Assembly (NCBI GenBank): GCA_900472575.1
Contig: UCIV01000033.1
Coordinates: 166,097-230,096 of the forward strand
Direction: 5' to 3'
Length of the DNA stretch: 64,000 nucleotides
DNA from: Hyphomicrobiales bacterium
GTDB lineage: Bacteria > Pseudomonadota > Alphaproteobacteria > Rhizobiales > Rhizobiaceae
Shown here: in pieces, positions 17,612 to 26,401 of the stretch
How positions within the stretch are numbered: the first letter of the stretch is position 1
Layout: each line of letters opens with the position of its first letter
Made by a program: the position numbers and the translations under genes
Notes under the pieces: model-generated
What the model saw: the letters and a program-made list of their open reading frames with translations, nothing else
Databases searched by the model: none
Told to the model about the DNA's origin: nothing

Positions 17612-18490
17612 GTGAGCGAGATCCGCCTCTACGTGACAGTCAATGAAGTAACGGCAGGCGAAGTTCTCGACCTCCTTTCGGATGTCTTCGGTGAAGAAGA
17701 CTTCGCGATCGCCACCACGGAGGTGGATGAGAAGCGCGATATCTGGGAAGCCTCGGTCTATATGATGGCCGACGAGGAAGACGCAGTTCGCGCACGGATT
17801 GCGGATGCGCTTGCCGAGCCATTTCCCGATTTGTCCATTGCCCGTGAAATTATTCCCGATGTCGACTGGATCGCCAAATCGCTCGAGGGGCTGAAGCCGG
17901 TTCGTGCCGGCCGTTTCATCGTGCATGGCTCGCATGATCGCGACAAGGTTCGCGAAAACGATGTGGCGATCGAGATCGATGCGGGGCAGGCTTTCGGCAC
18001 AGGTCATCACGGCACGACCGCTGGCTGCCTGGAAGTGATCGACAAGGTTCTGCGCGCAAGGCAGGTCAGGAATGCGCTCGATCTGGGAACCGGCAGCGGT
18101 GTGCTGGCGATCGCTGTGCGCAAGGTCAGGAAGATCCCGGTTCTTGCAACCGATATCGATCCGGTCGCGGTTCGCGTGGCGCGGGAAAACGTGAAGCGCA
18201 ACGGTATTGCGTCGGGTATTCGGGTCGAGACTGCACCGGGCTTCCACTCTCCGGCTTTTCGTGAGGATGGGCCGTTCGATCTGATCATTGCCAATATTCT
18301 TGCTCGTCCGCTGATGAAAATGGCGCCGGAGCTTGGCCATCATCTGGCGCCGGGCGGATCGGTAATCCTTTCGGGAATTCTGGCCGCACAGCGCTGGAAG
18401 GTGATCGCCGCCTATAATGGTGCAGGCATGCGCCATCTCTCCACGATCTGGAAAAACGGCTGGGTGACGATGCATTTCACCAATCGGTGA
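17612..18490 (+). CDS. prmA: ribosomal protein L11 methyltransferase PrmA
   Basis: A SAM-dependent methyltransferase that trimethylates ribosomal protein L11. The N-terminal L11-binding domain (about residues 1-60) is followed by a Rossmann-type catalytic domain with FGTGHHGTT, the SAM loop LDLGTGSGVLAIA and motif IIANILARPL. Length is 292 residues. I chose GTG 17612, preceded by GAGAGAAG, because the conserved sequence begins at SEIRLYVTV; an upstream in-frame ATG at 17555 would add 19 unconserved residues. It ends at a hairpin shared with the convergent DUF1127 gene. Confidence 0.93.
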   Translation: MSEIRLYVTVNEVTAGEVLDLLSDVFGEEDFAIATTEVDEKRDIWEASVYMMADEEDAVRARIADALAEPFPDLSIAREIIPDVDWIAKSLEGLKPVRAGRFIVHGSHDRDKVRENDVAIEIDAGQAFGTGHHGTTAGCLEVIDKVLRARQVRNALDLGTGSGVLAIAVRKVRKIPVLATDIDPVAVRVARENVKRNGIASGIRVETAPGFHSPAFREDGPFDLIIANILARPLMKMAPELGHHLAPGGSVILSGILAAQRWKVIAAYNGAGMRHLSTIWKNGWVTMHFTNR

Positions 18491-18544
18491 TATTGCGTCT
18501 CTGCATTGCGCTGAGCGCATGGCGTCAATCCGATATGCTGCAAA

Positions 18545-18576
18545 ACAAAAGGCGACGCTTGCGCGCCGCCTTTTCA
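18545..18576. terminator. terminator shared by prmA and the DUF1127 gene
   Basis: The stem AAAGGCG-CGC with GCG-CGCCTTT (loop TTGC, with one mismatch per arm) is flanked by A-rich and T-rich tracts, giving T runs on both strands. Confidence 0.75.
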
Positions 18577-18674
18577 GGCTTTTCGGCCTGGATGCCCACG
18601 AGCGCAAGGGAGGAATTGCTGCTCAAGCGGGCTTTATTCTCGTCGGAGCCGTTTAGCTCCTCGCGATACTCAGA

Positions 18675-18848
18675 TCAGAAGAAGCACGGGGTTGCGCCCT
18701 TGCGGCGAAGCTCTTCGCGGCTCGTGCCGAGGTTCTTCAAGGTTTCGTCATCAAGGCTCATGAGGGCGCCGTTAACGTAGCGGGAAACCTGCTTTTCACG
18801 GGCCTGGGCCATACGGTTCATAGCATTACGGAACACGGAGTTTGCCAT
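18675..18848 (-). CDS. DUF1127 small protein
   Basis: A 57-residue Arg-rich protein whose C-terminal half (YVNGALMSLDDETLKNLGTSREEL) is the DUF1127 motif. Members in alphaproteobacteria are small basic proteins; in Agrobacterium, members have been linked to RNA turnover and phosphate-related physiology. I chose ATG 18848, preceded by GAAGGACG; a longer 79-codon version from 18914 has no support. About 100 bases of 3' untranslated sequence, including a small hairpin (GGAGC/GCTCC near 18642-18660), precede the terminator. Confidence 0.85.
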   Translation of the reverse strand: MANSVFRNAMNRMAQAREKQVSRYVNGALMSLDDETLKNLGTSREELRRKGATPCFF

Positions 18849-19139
18849 TGATTTCGTCCTTCGCTGTGTTGTCTCACTTGGTATGGCTTGAATATATGCC
18901 TCATCGAGTTGCACAGTGAGTAGGCTTCGATCATTGGTGATATGCGTTCAATGCATGGTTGCGCGGTTTGGTGCTTCAATATTTGGCATTTCGTTTAAGG
19001 CGATCCGCGTGCCGCCAGGAGGTTTCAATCTTCGACCTCTTGTTTTGCCGCATGTGTCTCGCGCAAAACCGCTGCACACTTTCGTTCGACATGCTTTAAC
19101 GTGGATGTTCAACGGAATCGCAGCATTGGAATGGCAGCC
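18849..19139. other. divergent intergenic region between DUF1127 and the aminopeptidase gene
   Basis: No gene or RNA is recognised in these 291 bases. They should contain the two divergent promoters. Plus-strand frames here (from 18916) run antisense or out of phase and have no ribosome binding site. Confidence 0.3.
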
Positions 19140-20975
19140 ATGTTTCAGTCTTTCGACAATAAATCCTCTCCCCAATATGGTCGCGAGCGTGTCGCGGCGC
19201 TTCGCGCTCGCTTCGCGGATCTCGGTATTGATGGTTTTCTCGTGCCGCGCGCTGACGAATACCAGAGCGAGTATGTTCCGGAATCGGCCGAGCGGCTGTC
19301 CTGGCTTACCGGATTTACCGGTTCGGCGGGCATGGCGCTTGTCACGCAGAAAGAAGCAGTTGTTTTTGTCGACGGCCGTTATGTGACGCAGGTTGCCGAA
19401 CAGGTCGATGGCAGCGTGTTCACCCCCGGTGATCTCGTCAATGAGCCGCCGCATCTCTGGCTCCGCTCGCATGCTCAGCAAGGTTTTCGTCTCGGTATCG
19501 ATCCCTGGTTGCATGGCGGCCAGGAGGTAAAGAGGCTTGAGAAAGCGCTGGAGGAGATTGGCGGATTGCTGGTGCTTCTTCCCGAAAACCCACTGGATAC
19601 CGCCTGGGTCGATCGTCCGGCCGAGCCGCTTGGCGCAGTTGCCGTTCAGCAGGAGGCTCATGCTGGAAAATCGGCGGCGGAGAAGATCGCGGAGATTGCA
19701 GCCGGTCTGAAGGCGAAGAATATCGCTGCCGCCCTGGTCGCCGATCCGTCTTCGGTTGCCTGGATCTTCAATATTCGCGGTGGCGATGTTGCGCATACGC
19801 CGCATCCGCTGTCGCGCGCGCTGGTTGCCGCGGATGGCAAGGCGGAACTCTTCATCGATGAACGCAAGCTTGGCGATGAGGCCCGCACCCACCTGCAGCA
19901 GCTCACAAGCATCAAGCAGCCTGCCGCGCTGATCGAACGGATTGGCGCTTACGCCGCCGATGGCGGTCGTATCCTTGTCGACCCCGAGCTGACGGCACTC
20001 GCTTTGATCACCGCCATAGAGAGCGCGGGTGGCGTCGTGGTCGAGGGGACTGACCCCGCACGCCTGCCGCGCGCCATCAAAAATGCGGTGGAGCTGAAAG
20101 GCTCGGCCGACGCGCATGTGCAGGATGGCGTTGCCATGGTGGAGTTTCTCTATTGGCTGGATCAGGCCAAACCCGGATCACTCACCGAAATCCAGGCGGT
20201 CGAGGCTCTTGAAGCGGCCCGTGCGCGCGTTGGCCAGAACCTGCAGAACCCTCTGCGTGACGTCTCTTTCGACAGCATTGCAGGAGCCGGTGAACATGCG
20301 GCGATCATGCACTATCGCGTCACCCGCCAGAGCGACCGCAAGATTGAAGAAGGCGAACTTTTCCTGATCGATTCAGGTGCGCAGTATATCAACGGCACCA
20401 CCGATATCACGCGCACGGTGGCGATCGGCGATGTGCCCGAGGACCGCAAGCGTTTCTTCACGCTCGTGCTGAAAGGCATGATCGGTATCAGCACGGCACG
20501 TTTTCCCAAGGGCACGCGTGGCTGTGACCTTGATCCTTTGGCGCGCATCGCGTTGTGGAAGGCGGGTGGCGATTTCGCCCATGGCACGGGCCACGGAGTT
20601 GGATCCTATCTCTCCGTGCATGAAGGTCCACAGCGTATTTCGCGGCTTGCCACGCAGGAGCTGCTGCCCGGTATGATCCTATCGAACGAGCCGGGTTATT
20701 ACCGTCCCGGTCATTACGGCATTCGTATCGAGAACCTGATCTTCGTTCGTGAAGCAGAGGAGATCGTTGGCGGCGACATGCCGATGCGCTCTTTCGAGAC
20801 GCTGACCTGGTGCCCGATCGATCGTCGCCTGGTTGTCGCTTCGTTGCTGACGGAGGAGGAGCTGGAATGGCTGAACGCGTATCACGTCACTGTGCGTGAA
20901 AAGCTGCTGCCGCTGATCACCGATGCGGCGGTGCGGGCATGGCTTGAAGCCGCTACCGCACCGGTCGGTGCCTGA
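19140..20975 (+). CDS. M24 family Xaa-Pro aminopeptidase
   Basis: A metallopeptidase that removes N-terminal residues preceding proline. The 611-residue protein is the long three-domain eukaryote-like aminopeptidase P form: two creatinase N-terminal-like domains (about 1-310) and a C-terminal pita-bread domain with metal ligands visible as IDSGAQYINGTTDITRT (two Asp), GTGHGVGSYLSVHEGP (His) and SNEPGYY and RIENL (Glu). ATG 19140 has GGA nine bases upstream; in-frame ATGs at 19131 and 19101 are less likely. The stop codon directly abuts the stop of the convergent azlD gene, leaving no room for a terminator. Confidence 0.92.
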   Translation: MFQSFDNKSSPQYGRERVAALRARFADLGIDGFLVPRADEYQSEYVPESAERLSWLTGFTGSAGMALVTQKEAVVFVDGRYVTQVAEQVDGSVFTPGDLVNEPPHLWLRSHAQQGFRLGIDPWLHGGQEVKRLEKALEEIGGLLVLLPENPLDTAWVDRPAEPLGAVAVQQEAHAGKSAAEKIAEIAAGLKAKNIAAALVADPSSVAWIFNIRGGDVAHTPHPLSRALVAADGKAELFIDERKLGDEARTHLQQLTSIKQPAALIERIGAYAADGGRILVDPELTALALITAIESAGGVVVEGTDPARLPRAIKNAVELKGSADAHVQDGVAMVEFLYWLDQAKPGSLTEIQAVEALEAARARVGQNLQNPLRDVSFDSIAGAGEHAAIMHYRVTRQSDRKIEEGELFLIDSGAQYINGTTDITRTVAIGDVPEDRKRFFTLVLKGMIGISTARFPKGTRGCDLDPLARIALWKAGGDFAHGTGHGVGSYLSVHEGPQRISRLATQELLPGMILSNEPGYYRPGHYGIRIENLIFVREAEEIVGGDMPMRSFETLTWCPIDRRLVVASLLTEEELEWLNAYHVTVREKLLPLITDAAVRAWLEAATAPVGA

Positions 20976-21311
20976 TCAGACACCGAGATCGAACCCGTAA
21001 CGGGCGGCCATCACGGCCGCCCAGCCAATGACCAGAATTGTGAGGCCGGGGAAACGCAGCCCTACGACCAGGGCAACAGCCATGGCAATCTTGATGTCCC
21101 AGCCGCCATAAACGAATGGCGGCGCTACCAGCGTCGTCAATACCGCGGCCGGCACGGCGTTGAGTGCCGATTCCACCCGTGGCGGGATGCGCTTCATGCT
21201 ACTCATCAGCACATAACCGCCGACACGCGTTAAATAGGTGGCGATTGCCGCGACCACGATCAGCATGGCCGTGCCCGAATTTATGGAAAAGGCGTTCATT
21301 TCGCTTTCCAT
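20976..21311 (-). CDS. azlD: AzlD family branched-chain amino acid exporter subunit
   Basis: A 111-residue protein with about four membrane helices, of the AzlD family (TYLTRVGGYVL near residue 25). It works with AzlC to export branched-chain amino acids or analogues. Its ATG at 21311 is one base beyond the azlC stop (21313), so the two are co-transcribed and probably coupled. A later ATG (MNAFSIN) is an alternative start. Confidence 0.88.
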   Translation of the reverse strand: MESEMNAFSINSGTAMLIVVAAIATYLTRVGGYVLMSSMKRIPPRVESALNAVPAAVLTTLVAPPFVYGGWDIKIAMAVALVVGLRFPGLTILVIGWAAVMAARYGFDLGV

Positions 21312-21312
21312 G

Positions 21313-22059
21313 TCACATCGCCTCCCTTTCTATTTCCGATACGTCCGGCTCCTCGTGCACTTTTGGTGGTGGCAGGATGGCGGCAATCAGGATGCCGAGT
21401 GCTGCGCCGACGCTGATATGCCAGGGCGAACCGACGACGTGGAAGGCGACGACCGAACCGAGAGCGCCGGCCAACATGACGGGAAAGAAGTTGTGACGGC
21501 CGCGGAACCCCATGGTCAGTCCGAGGAAATAGATCGGCAGGAGAACATCGATGCCAAGTGCTTTCGGATCACCGATCATGCGGCCGAAAAATGCGCCGAT
21601 TATCGTTGTCAGTATCCAGGACACCCATACGACTGCGCCCATTGCGAAATACCAGCGAAACGTCGCCGGTTTTCCAGCATCTTCGCGTTTTACCGTCTCT
21701 GCGAATTGCGGATCGACGAGCAGGAAAAAAGCAAGCCAGCGCTGGATGTGCGGATAACGGCCGATGACAGAAGCGAGTGCCGCGGAATAGAGGATATGGC
21801 GAAAGTTTACTGCCAGAATGGACAATACGATGACCCATGCGGCGACGTGATGGCCAAACAACTCGATGCCGACCAACTGGCTGGCACCACCATAGACAAG
21901 ACCGCTCATAAGGGCCGCTTCTGCAATGCTAAAACCGTTGTCGACCGCAATGGCGCCAAAAAGGATGCCGAAAGGGGCCGATGAAATCGCCACGACAGCG
22001 CCTTTCTTCAGCCCGTTTGTCAGTTGCTCTCGTTTATCCATACTCTGTTCCGGCTGCAT
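21313..22059 (-). CDS. azlC: AzlC family branched-chain amino acid permease
   Basis: A 248-residue integral membrane protein with about 6-7 helices of the AzlC/YgaZ family. The family motif PFGILFGAIAVDNGFS lies near residue 27, followed by MSGLVYGGASQLVGIEL. With AzlD it forms a two-part exporter such as YgaZH (L-valine export in Escherichia coli). ATG 22059 has GGGAGCC upstream; ATG 22041 (MDKREQL), with GGAACAG upstream, is an alternative. pncA lies 182 bases upstream on the same strand. Confidence 0.9.
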   Translation of the reverse strand: MQPEQSMDKREQLTNGLKKGAVVAISSAPFGILFGAIAVDNGFSIAEAALMSGLVYGGASQLVGIELFGHHVAAWVIVLSILAVNFRHILYSAALASVIGRYPHIQRWLAFFLLVDPQFAETVKREDAGKPATFRWYFAMGAVVWVSWILTTIIGAFFGRMIGDPKALGIDVLLPIYFLGLTMGFRGRHNFFPVMLAGALGSVVAFHVVGSPWHISVGAALGILIAAILPPPKVHEEPDVSEIEREAM

Positions 22060-22241
22060 GACGGCTCCCGCATAGCTGACCGAGCAGAATGCGCATTCTC
22101 CAGTCTACTCAATAGATCATGTGCGTGTAGAAGCAGCCGCAGTTACACGCAATTGAATTGCGTTTATTCAATTCATCGATTTTGTTGATAATGGCAGGGC
22201 GAGGCAATTCGCCTTTGCTTCGGAGGCGAAAAAGTTACGCC

Positions 22242-22868
22242 TTAGTCGGCGAGGATAACTTTACTGGTGACGATATCGACGCCGCGCTCGCGCATTTCGG
22301 AGATTGCGTCTTTTATCCCCTGCGGATCGATACCGCGACTTGCGTCAGATATGAGCCGGACGTTGACGTTCGGCAGCATGTCACGGGCGTCGAGAGCCGA
22401 GAACTTGACGCAGTAGTCGGTAGCAAGGCCGCAGATGTCTAATTCGGTTATCTGCTGGGCTTTGAGATAACCGGCGAGCCCGGTCAAGGCGGCATGGTCA
22501 TTGTCACGAAAGGCAGAATAGCTATCAACGGCTGGGTTTTCACCCTTCTGCTGTATGTAGTCGATCTCGCTTACTTCAAGATCAGGATGGAACTCCGCAT
22601 CTGGGGTGCCCTGCACGCAATGATCCGGCCACATCACTTGAGGCTGGCCGGAGAGTTCACCCATCTCGAAAGGTTTTTTACCGAGGTGCTGTGAGGCAAA
22701 GCTGCCATGATTGGCGGGATGCCAATCCTGGGAGGCCACGACTACGTCATATCCGCCATCGCGAATCAGGCGATTGGCAATGGGGATCACCGAATCGCCG
22801 TCTGGTACGGCCAGGTTTCCGCCCGGGCAAAACCCGTTCTGCATGTCTATCAACAGCAGTGCTTTCAT
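22242..22868 (-). CDS. pncA: nicotinamidase
   Basis: It hydrolyses nicotinamide to nicotinate in the NAD salvage pathway. The 208-residue isochorismatase-fold enzyme has the catalytic triad D8, K108 and C153 (ATDYCV), and metal-site residues around D48-W-H50. The start is ATG 22868, preceded by GGGAGAGCG; an in-frame extension to 22904 is unsupported. It is divergent from the YadA-like gene. Confidence 0.94.
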   Translation of the reverse strand: MKALLLIDMQNGFCPGGNLAVPDGDSVIPIANRLIRDGGYDVVVASQDWHPANHGSFASQHLGKKPFEMGELSGQPQVMWPDHCVQGTPDAEFHPDLEVSEIDYIQQKGENPAVDSYSAFRDNDHAALTGLAGYLKAQQITELDICGLATDYCVKFSALDARDMLPNVNVRLISDASRGIDPQGIKDAISEMRERGVDIVTSKVILAD

Positions 22869-23039
22869 GACGCTCTCCCGCGTTTTCCGATAGCAGAATG
22901 CCAAGCCACAATTCCATGATCAAGAAAATTGTTCAAGAAATTCATGGTGATCGAATAGGTGTCTATAAGGAAACTAAATTAGAAATAGCTTATTAAGCAT
23001 GTTGCGAAATGATTGGTTATCCGAACTGGAGGGGTCGCC

Positions 23040-24527
23040 ATGAAACGCCTTGTCTTTCCCGCAATTGCCTTGCCTATAACGCTTGTCTCAAGCCTCTACA
23101 GTACTGCGGCGCATTCCCAGTCGGCACCCCTCGTCAATGTGTGCTCGGGCCTCAGCGTCGATCTTCCGGTGCTTCAGCCAGTGACCACGGGCATACTGGA
23201 CCCGTTGCTCAATCCGTTGGCATCTCTGATCGATCTCAATATTGCCGGGGCACTGAGTGGCCAGAATATCGGTCTCAGTGTTCTGGATACCAACGGCCAA
23301 GCTGTCAGCAGCGCGGACTGCGGTCTGGCTGCCGACTCGATCGATATCGATGACGCGCGGGGCATCTCGATGGGCGGCGGCAGCCTCAGTGGGCTTGGTG
23401 GAGCTGGAAATGCGGCATCTGTTGCGGGAGAGGTGAATTCGGTCGCCATCGGTAACGGTGCAACAACTAGTGCGGCTGCGGCGAATGCTATCGCACTCGG
23501 CCTGCGGGGCACGGTGACTGCCGCAAACGGCGTGGCACTTGGTGCGGATGCGAATGTAAGCGCCGCCGGTGGTGTCGCACTTGGTTCCGGTTCGGTGGCA
23601 TCACGTGCAGGCATGGGAGGCGCCACCGAACTCTTCTCGGGGACCGCAGTCTCGTCCACCGCCGGTGCCGTTTCTGTCGGTACAGCGGGTGGAGAGCGTC
23701 AGATCACCAATCTCGCGGGTGGTACGGCCGACACCGATGCTGTCAACGTTCGGCAGTTGCGCGCCGTGAGCGATACCGTCACCACCGGCCTTGGGGATGT
23801 TGCCATCGCTCTTGGTGGCGGATCTACTTACAACAGCAGCACCAATGTCTTTACCGGGCCGAGCTATACGTTGCGCGGCAACACCTATACCGATGTCAAT
23901 TCGGCGCTCCAGGCGATCAACTCCTTTATCGGCGGCGCGGGCACCAACGGGGCTCTGGCTGCCAACAACACGAGTGGTCTGCCGAATGCAGTTGCAACCG
24001 GTGCCGACGCAACGGCCGTAGGCTACGGATCCAGCGCAGCTCATGCCAACAGCACTGCGATCGGACGTGGGGCGACCACCACCCGCGCAGGTCAGGTTAT
24101 GATCGGAACCTCGACAAATACCTATACGATGCCGGGCGTGACCTCGGTCGCGAGCCGGGCGGCACAAAGTGGGCCGACGCAGGTTCTGACGACCGATGCA
24201 GCGGGCAATATCGCGTCGGCCAATATCGACGTTAACCGGATCAGTTCTGACATTTCCAATCTGCGCGGCGATGTGTCCAGCTTACGCCGGGAAACCCGCA
24301 AGGGCATCGCGGCTGCGATGTCGATGACGGCTGCACCGAAGCCCTCTGCGCCGGGTAAGACATCCTGGTCGACGAATATTGCCGGATATCACGGCGAGAT
24401 GGCCACCAGCTTTGCTGTAGCCCATATGTTCGACAGCAACTATCCGGTCATCTTTGATGCCTCGGTTGGTTATTCGCCCGGCGGCGGAACACCCGGCGTC
24501 CGCGTCGGTCTTTCCGGCGAGTTTTGA
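23040..24527 (+). CDS. YadA-like trimeric autotransporter adhesin
   Basis: A surface protein of the trimeric autotransporter (type Vc secretion) family, 495 residues. It has a signal peptide (about 1-26) and a head of YadA-type repeats (VAIGNGA, IALG, VALGADA, VALGSGS; about 130-190). Next come a neck/stalk with the motif GGERQITNLAGGTADTDAVNVRQL (about 215-240), a second short head segment (DATAVGYGSSA, STAIGRGA) and a short coiled coil. The C-terminal about 85 residues are the trimeric beta-barrel anchor ending in GLSGEF. ATG 23040 follows GGAGGGG. Relatives mediate attachment in Brucella and Bartonella. It is much shorter than those giants and stands alone with no secretion partner, as expected for a self-exporting protein. 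The target surface is unknown. Confidence 0.9.
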   Translation: MKRLVFPAIALPITLVSSLYSTAAHSQSAPLVNVCSGLSVDLPVLQPVTTGILDPLLNPLASLIDLNIAGALSGQNIGLSVLDTNGQAVSSADCGLAADSIDIDDARGISMGGGSLSGLGGAGNAASVAGEVNSVAIGNGATTSAAAANAIALGLRGTVTAANGVALGADANVSAAGGVALGSGSVASRAGMGGATELFSGTAVSSTAGAVSVGTAGGERQITNLAGGTADTDAVNVRQLRAVSDTVTTGLGDVAIALGGGSTYNSSTNVFTGPSYTLRGNTYTDVNSALQAINSFIGGAGTNGALAANNTSGLPNAVATGADATAVGYGSSAAHANSTAIGRGATTTRAGQVMIGTSTNTYTMPGVTSVASRAAQSGPTQVLTTDAAGNIASANIDVNRISSDISNLRGDVSSLRRETRKGIAAAMSMTAAPKPSAPGKTSWSTNIAGYHGEMATSFAVAHMFDSNYPVIFDASVGYSPGGGTPGVRVGLSGEF

Positions 24528-24580
24528 CAGCAGTTCTCAGAACCCCTGCCGAACTGGTATTCCCCCCGCCATTCGGCTCG

Positions 24581-24612
24581 TTCCACCCCGCGATCCCCCT
24601 CGCGGGGTGGAA
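24581..24612. repeat. perfect 12-bp hairpin downstream of the adhesin gene
   Basis: TTCCACCCCGCG at 24581-24592 (first base counted from CG-TTCC) and CGCGGGGTGGAA at 24601-24612 form a perfect stem with an 8-base loop. No T run follows, so it may be a transcript-end stabiliser or a rho-type pause rather than a classic terminator, or a copy of a palindromic repeat. Confidence 0.5.
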
Positions 24613-24752
24613 TGCTTGGTAGTCTGATTTCGACTGCACACTTCGTCTGGTGTGGAAATATATTCTTCAGCGCGGAGCTGCGGTAAAAATGTCTACCTCG
24701 TAACATCCTGGCGATGCCGCTACCTACAGCGCAAAATCAGGAGCTTAATTTT

Positions 24753-25976
24753 ATGACGATTTCCTCTTCGATGGGCTCGGGAGCGCCGACGGCGTCGCCT
24801 CTTGGAGCGCCAGGTCTCATTTCCCTTGTCGTGCTCGTTGCGGGTACGCTGGCGCTCGGCGCAGTTTATGGGCCGGCTCAGGGCGCGCTGTTTCTCGTCG
24901 GTGGCGCGCTGGGAATTTCTCTTTACCATGCCGCTTTCGGTTTTACCTCTGCCTGGCGGGTCTTCATCGCCGAGGGCAGGGGGCGCGGCCTGCGCGTCCA
25001 GATGATCCTGCTTGCGCTTGCCGTCATTCTGTTCTTTCCGTTTCTGGCGAGCGGAACACTGTTCGGCAATGAAGTGCGGGGCAATATTTCTCCGGCCGGC
25101 ATCGGTGTTATTGTCGGCGCCTTTATGTTCGGCGTGGGTATGCAGCTTGGCGGCGGTTGCGCTTCCGGCACTTTGTTCACCGCCGGTGGCGGCAATGCGC
25201 GCATGCTGGTCACATTGTTTTTCTTTATCGTCGGTTCGCTGATTGCGACCCTGCATACCGCCTGGTGGGCGGCGCTGCCTTCATTGCCGCCGACAGCGTT
25301 ATTTCAGACATTCGGTGCCGCCGGCGGTATCGCCGTGTCTCTCATCATTTTCGGCGCAATCGCCGCGATTACCGTGGTGGTGGAGAAGAAGCGGAACGGC
25401 GCGCTGGAACAGGCGCCGCCATCACCGCGGCAGGGCTTTGCACGATATCTGCGCGGACCCTGGCCGCTTGTGTTTGGTGCGGTCGCGCTGGTAATCCTCA
25501 ATTTCGCGACGCTTGCGATCGCAGGGCGGCCCTGGGGGGTTACCTCGGCCTTCGCTCTGTGGGGTGCCAAGGGAGCGCAGTTGATCGGGATCGATCCGGC
25601 TTCCTGGCCCTATTGGCAGCAGCCGGGTAATGCCAAGGCCCTGGCATCGAGTGTTTTTGCTGATGTCACCTCGGTCATGGATTTCGGCATCATTGCAGGT
25701 GCGATGCTCGCTGCAGCTCTTGCGGGCAAGTTTGCGCCCAATCTCGATATTCCGTTGCGCTCGGTGCTGGCGGCGGTCATCGGTGGTCTGCTGCTGGGCT
25801 ACGGTGCCCGGATTGCCTATGGCTGCAATATCGGTGCCTATTTTTCCGGGATCGCCTCCGGGAGTCTGCATGGCTACCTTTGGGCTGTCGCTGCGTTTGC
25901 AGGTAATGTTGCCGGCGTAAAGCTCAGGCCCTGGTTCTTTAACGAAGGTCGAGCGATCCGCCGTATCGACGGCTGA
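24753..25976 (+). CDS. YeeE/YedE family membrane transporter
   Basis: A 407-residue inner-membrane protein with about ten helices. Two half-repeats carry the family motif with conserved cysteine: GVGMQLGGGCASGTLFTAGGG (about residues 128-148) and AYGCNIGAYFSGIASGSLHGYLW (about 365-387). The best-studied members (TsuA/YeeE) take up thiosulfate by passing it along these cysteines, so transport of a sulfur compound is a fair guess. No TusA-like (YeeD) partner gene is adjacent. ATG 24753 has CAGGAGC upstream; ATG 24714 would add 13 unlikely residues. Confidence 0.88.
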   Translation: MTISSSMGSGAPTASPLGAPGLISLVVLVAGTLALGAVYGPAQGALFLVGGALGISLYHAAFGFTSAWRVFIAEGRGRGLRVQMILLALAVILFFPFLASGTLFGNEVRGNISPAGIGVIVGAFMFGVGMQLGGGCASGTLFTAGGGNARMLVTLFFFIVGSLIATLHTAWWAALPSLPPTALFQTFGAAGGIAVSLIIFGAIAAITVVVEKKRNGALEQAPPSPRQGFARYLRGPWPLVFGAVALVILNFATLAIAGRPWGVTSAFALWGAKGAQLIGIDPASWPYWQQPGNAKALASSVFADVTSVMDFGIIAGAMLAAALAGKFAPNLDIPLRSVLAAVIGGLLLGYGARIAYGCNIGAYFSGIASGSLHGYLWAVAAFAGNVAGVKLRPWFFNEGRAIRRIDG

Positions 25977-26001
25977 TAAAATATCGCTGTTTCTGACAAG
26001 T

Positions 26002-26030
26002 GACGGCCGCGTATATCGTGGCCGTTTTTC
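26002..26030 (+). terminator. YeeE/YedE gene terminator
   Basis: The stem ACGGCCGCG (26003-26011) with CGTGGCCGT (26017-26025), loop TATAT, is followed by five T residues. Confidence 0.85.
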
Positions 26031-26401
26031 ATCACGGGTCTTTTTTATTGTGCCGCTGCACAGCGTCGCATCCCCAGCGATTTATTCCCGTTGCCTTGTA
26101 TAACCGGGTTTTTGTCGCTAAACAGCAACAGTCGTCAGCTTGACCCGCCTTAATCGACGAGGCCAGAAACACAGCCTTGCCGCATTTTGGCTAAACTTCC
26201 GACGGCATGCGCTTTTATGAGCGCCATCGAAACTGATCGGGGCGGCGTAAAGACATTGGTTACCATAATCGTTCATTCTCTCACCCATTCGCAGAGTGGC
26301 TTTGCGCGGAATCATTCCTTTTCGGAAGACCACTCCAGTCTGGCAGGCGAGGCGCTTTTTGCGGCCTTTGCAGTGATGAGTAACGGTTCGGGTAACGAGT
26401 G
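26031..26401. other. intergenic region upstream of the Tlde1-domain gene
   Basis: About 370 bases with no convincing gene; a 71-codon frame at 26187-26402 has no motif. The stretch should hold the promoter of the following gene. A GGTTACCATAATCG segment near 26258 resembles rhizobial AT-rich promoter areas, but no -35/-10 pair is clear. Confidence 0.3.

Noticed and set aside
18916..19386. 156-codon plus-strand frame before the aminopeptidase
   Set aside because: Out of phase with the aminopeptidase, which overlaps it and has clear family motifs.
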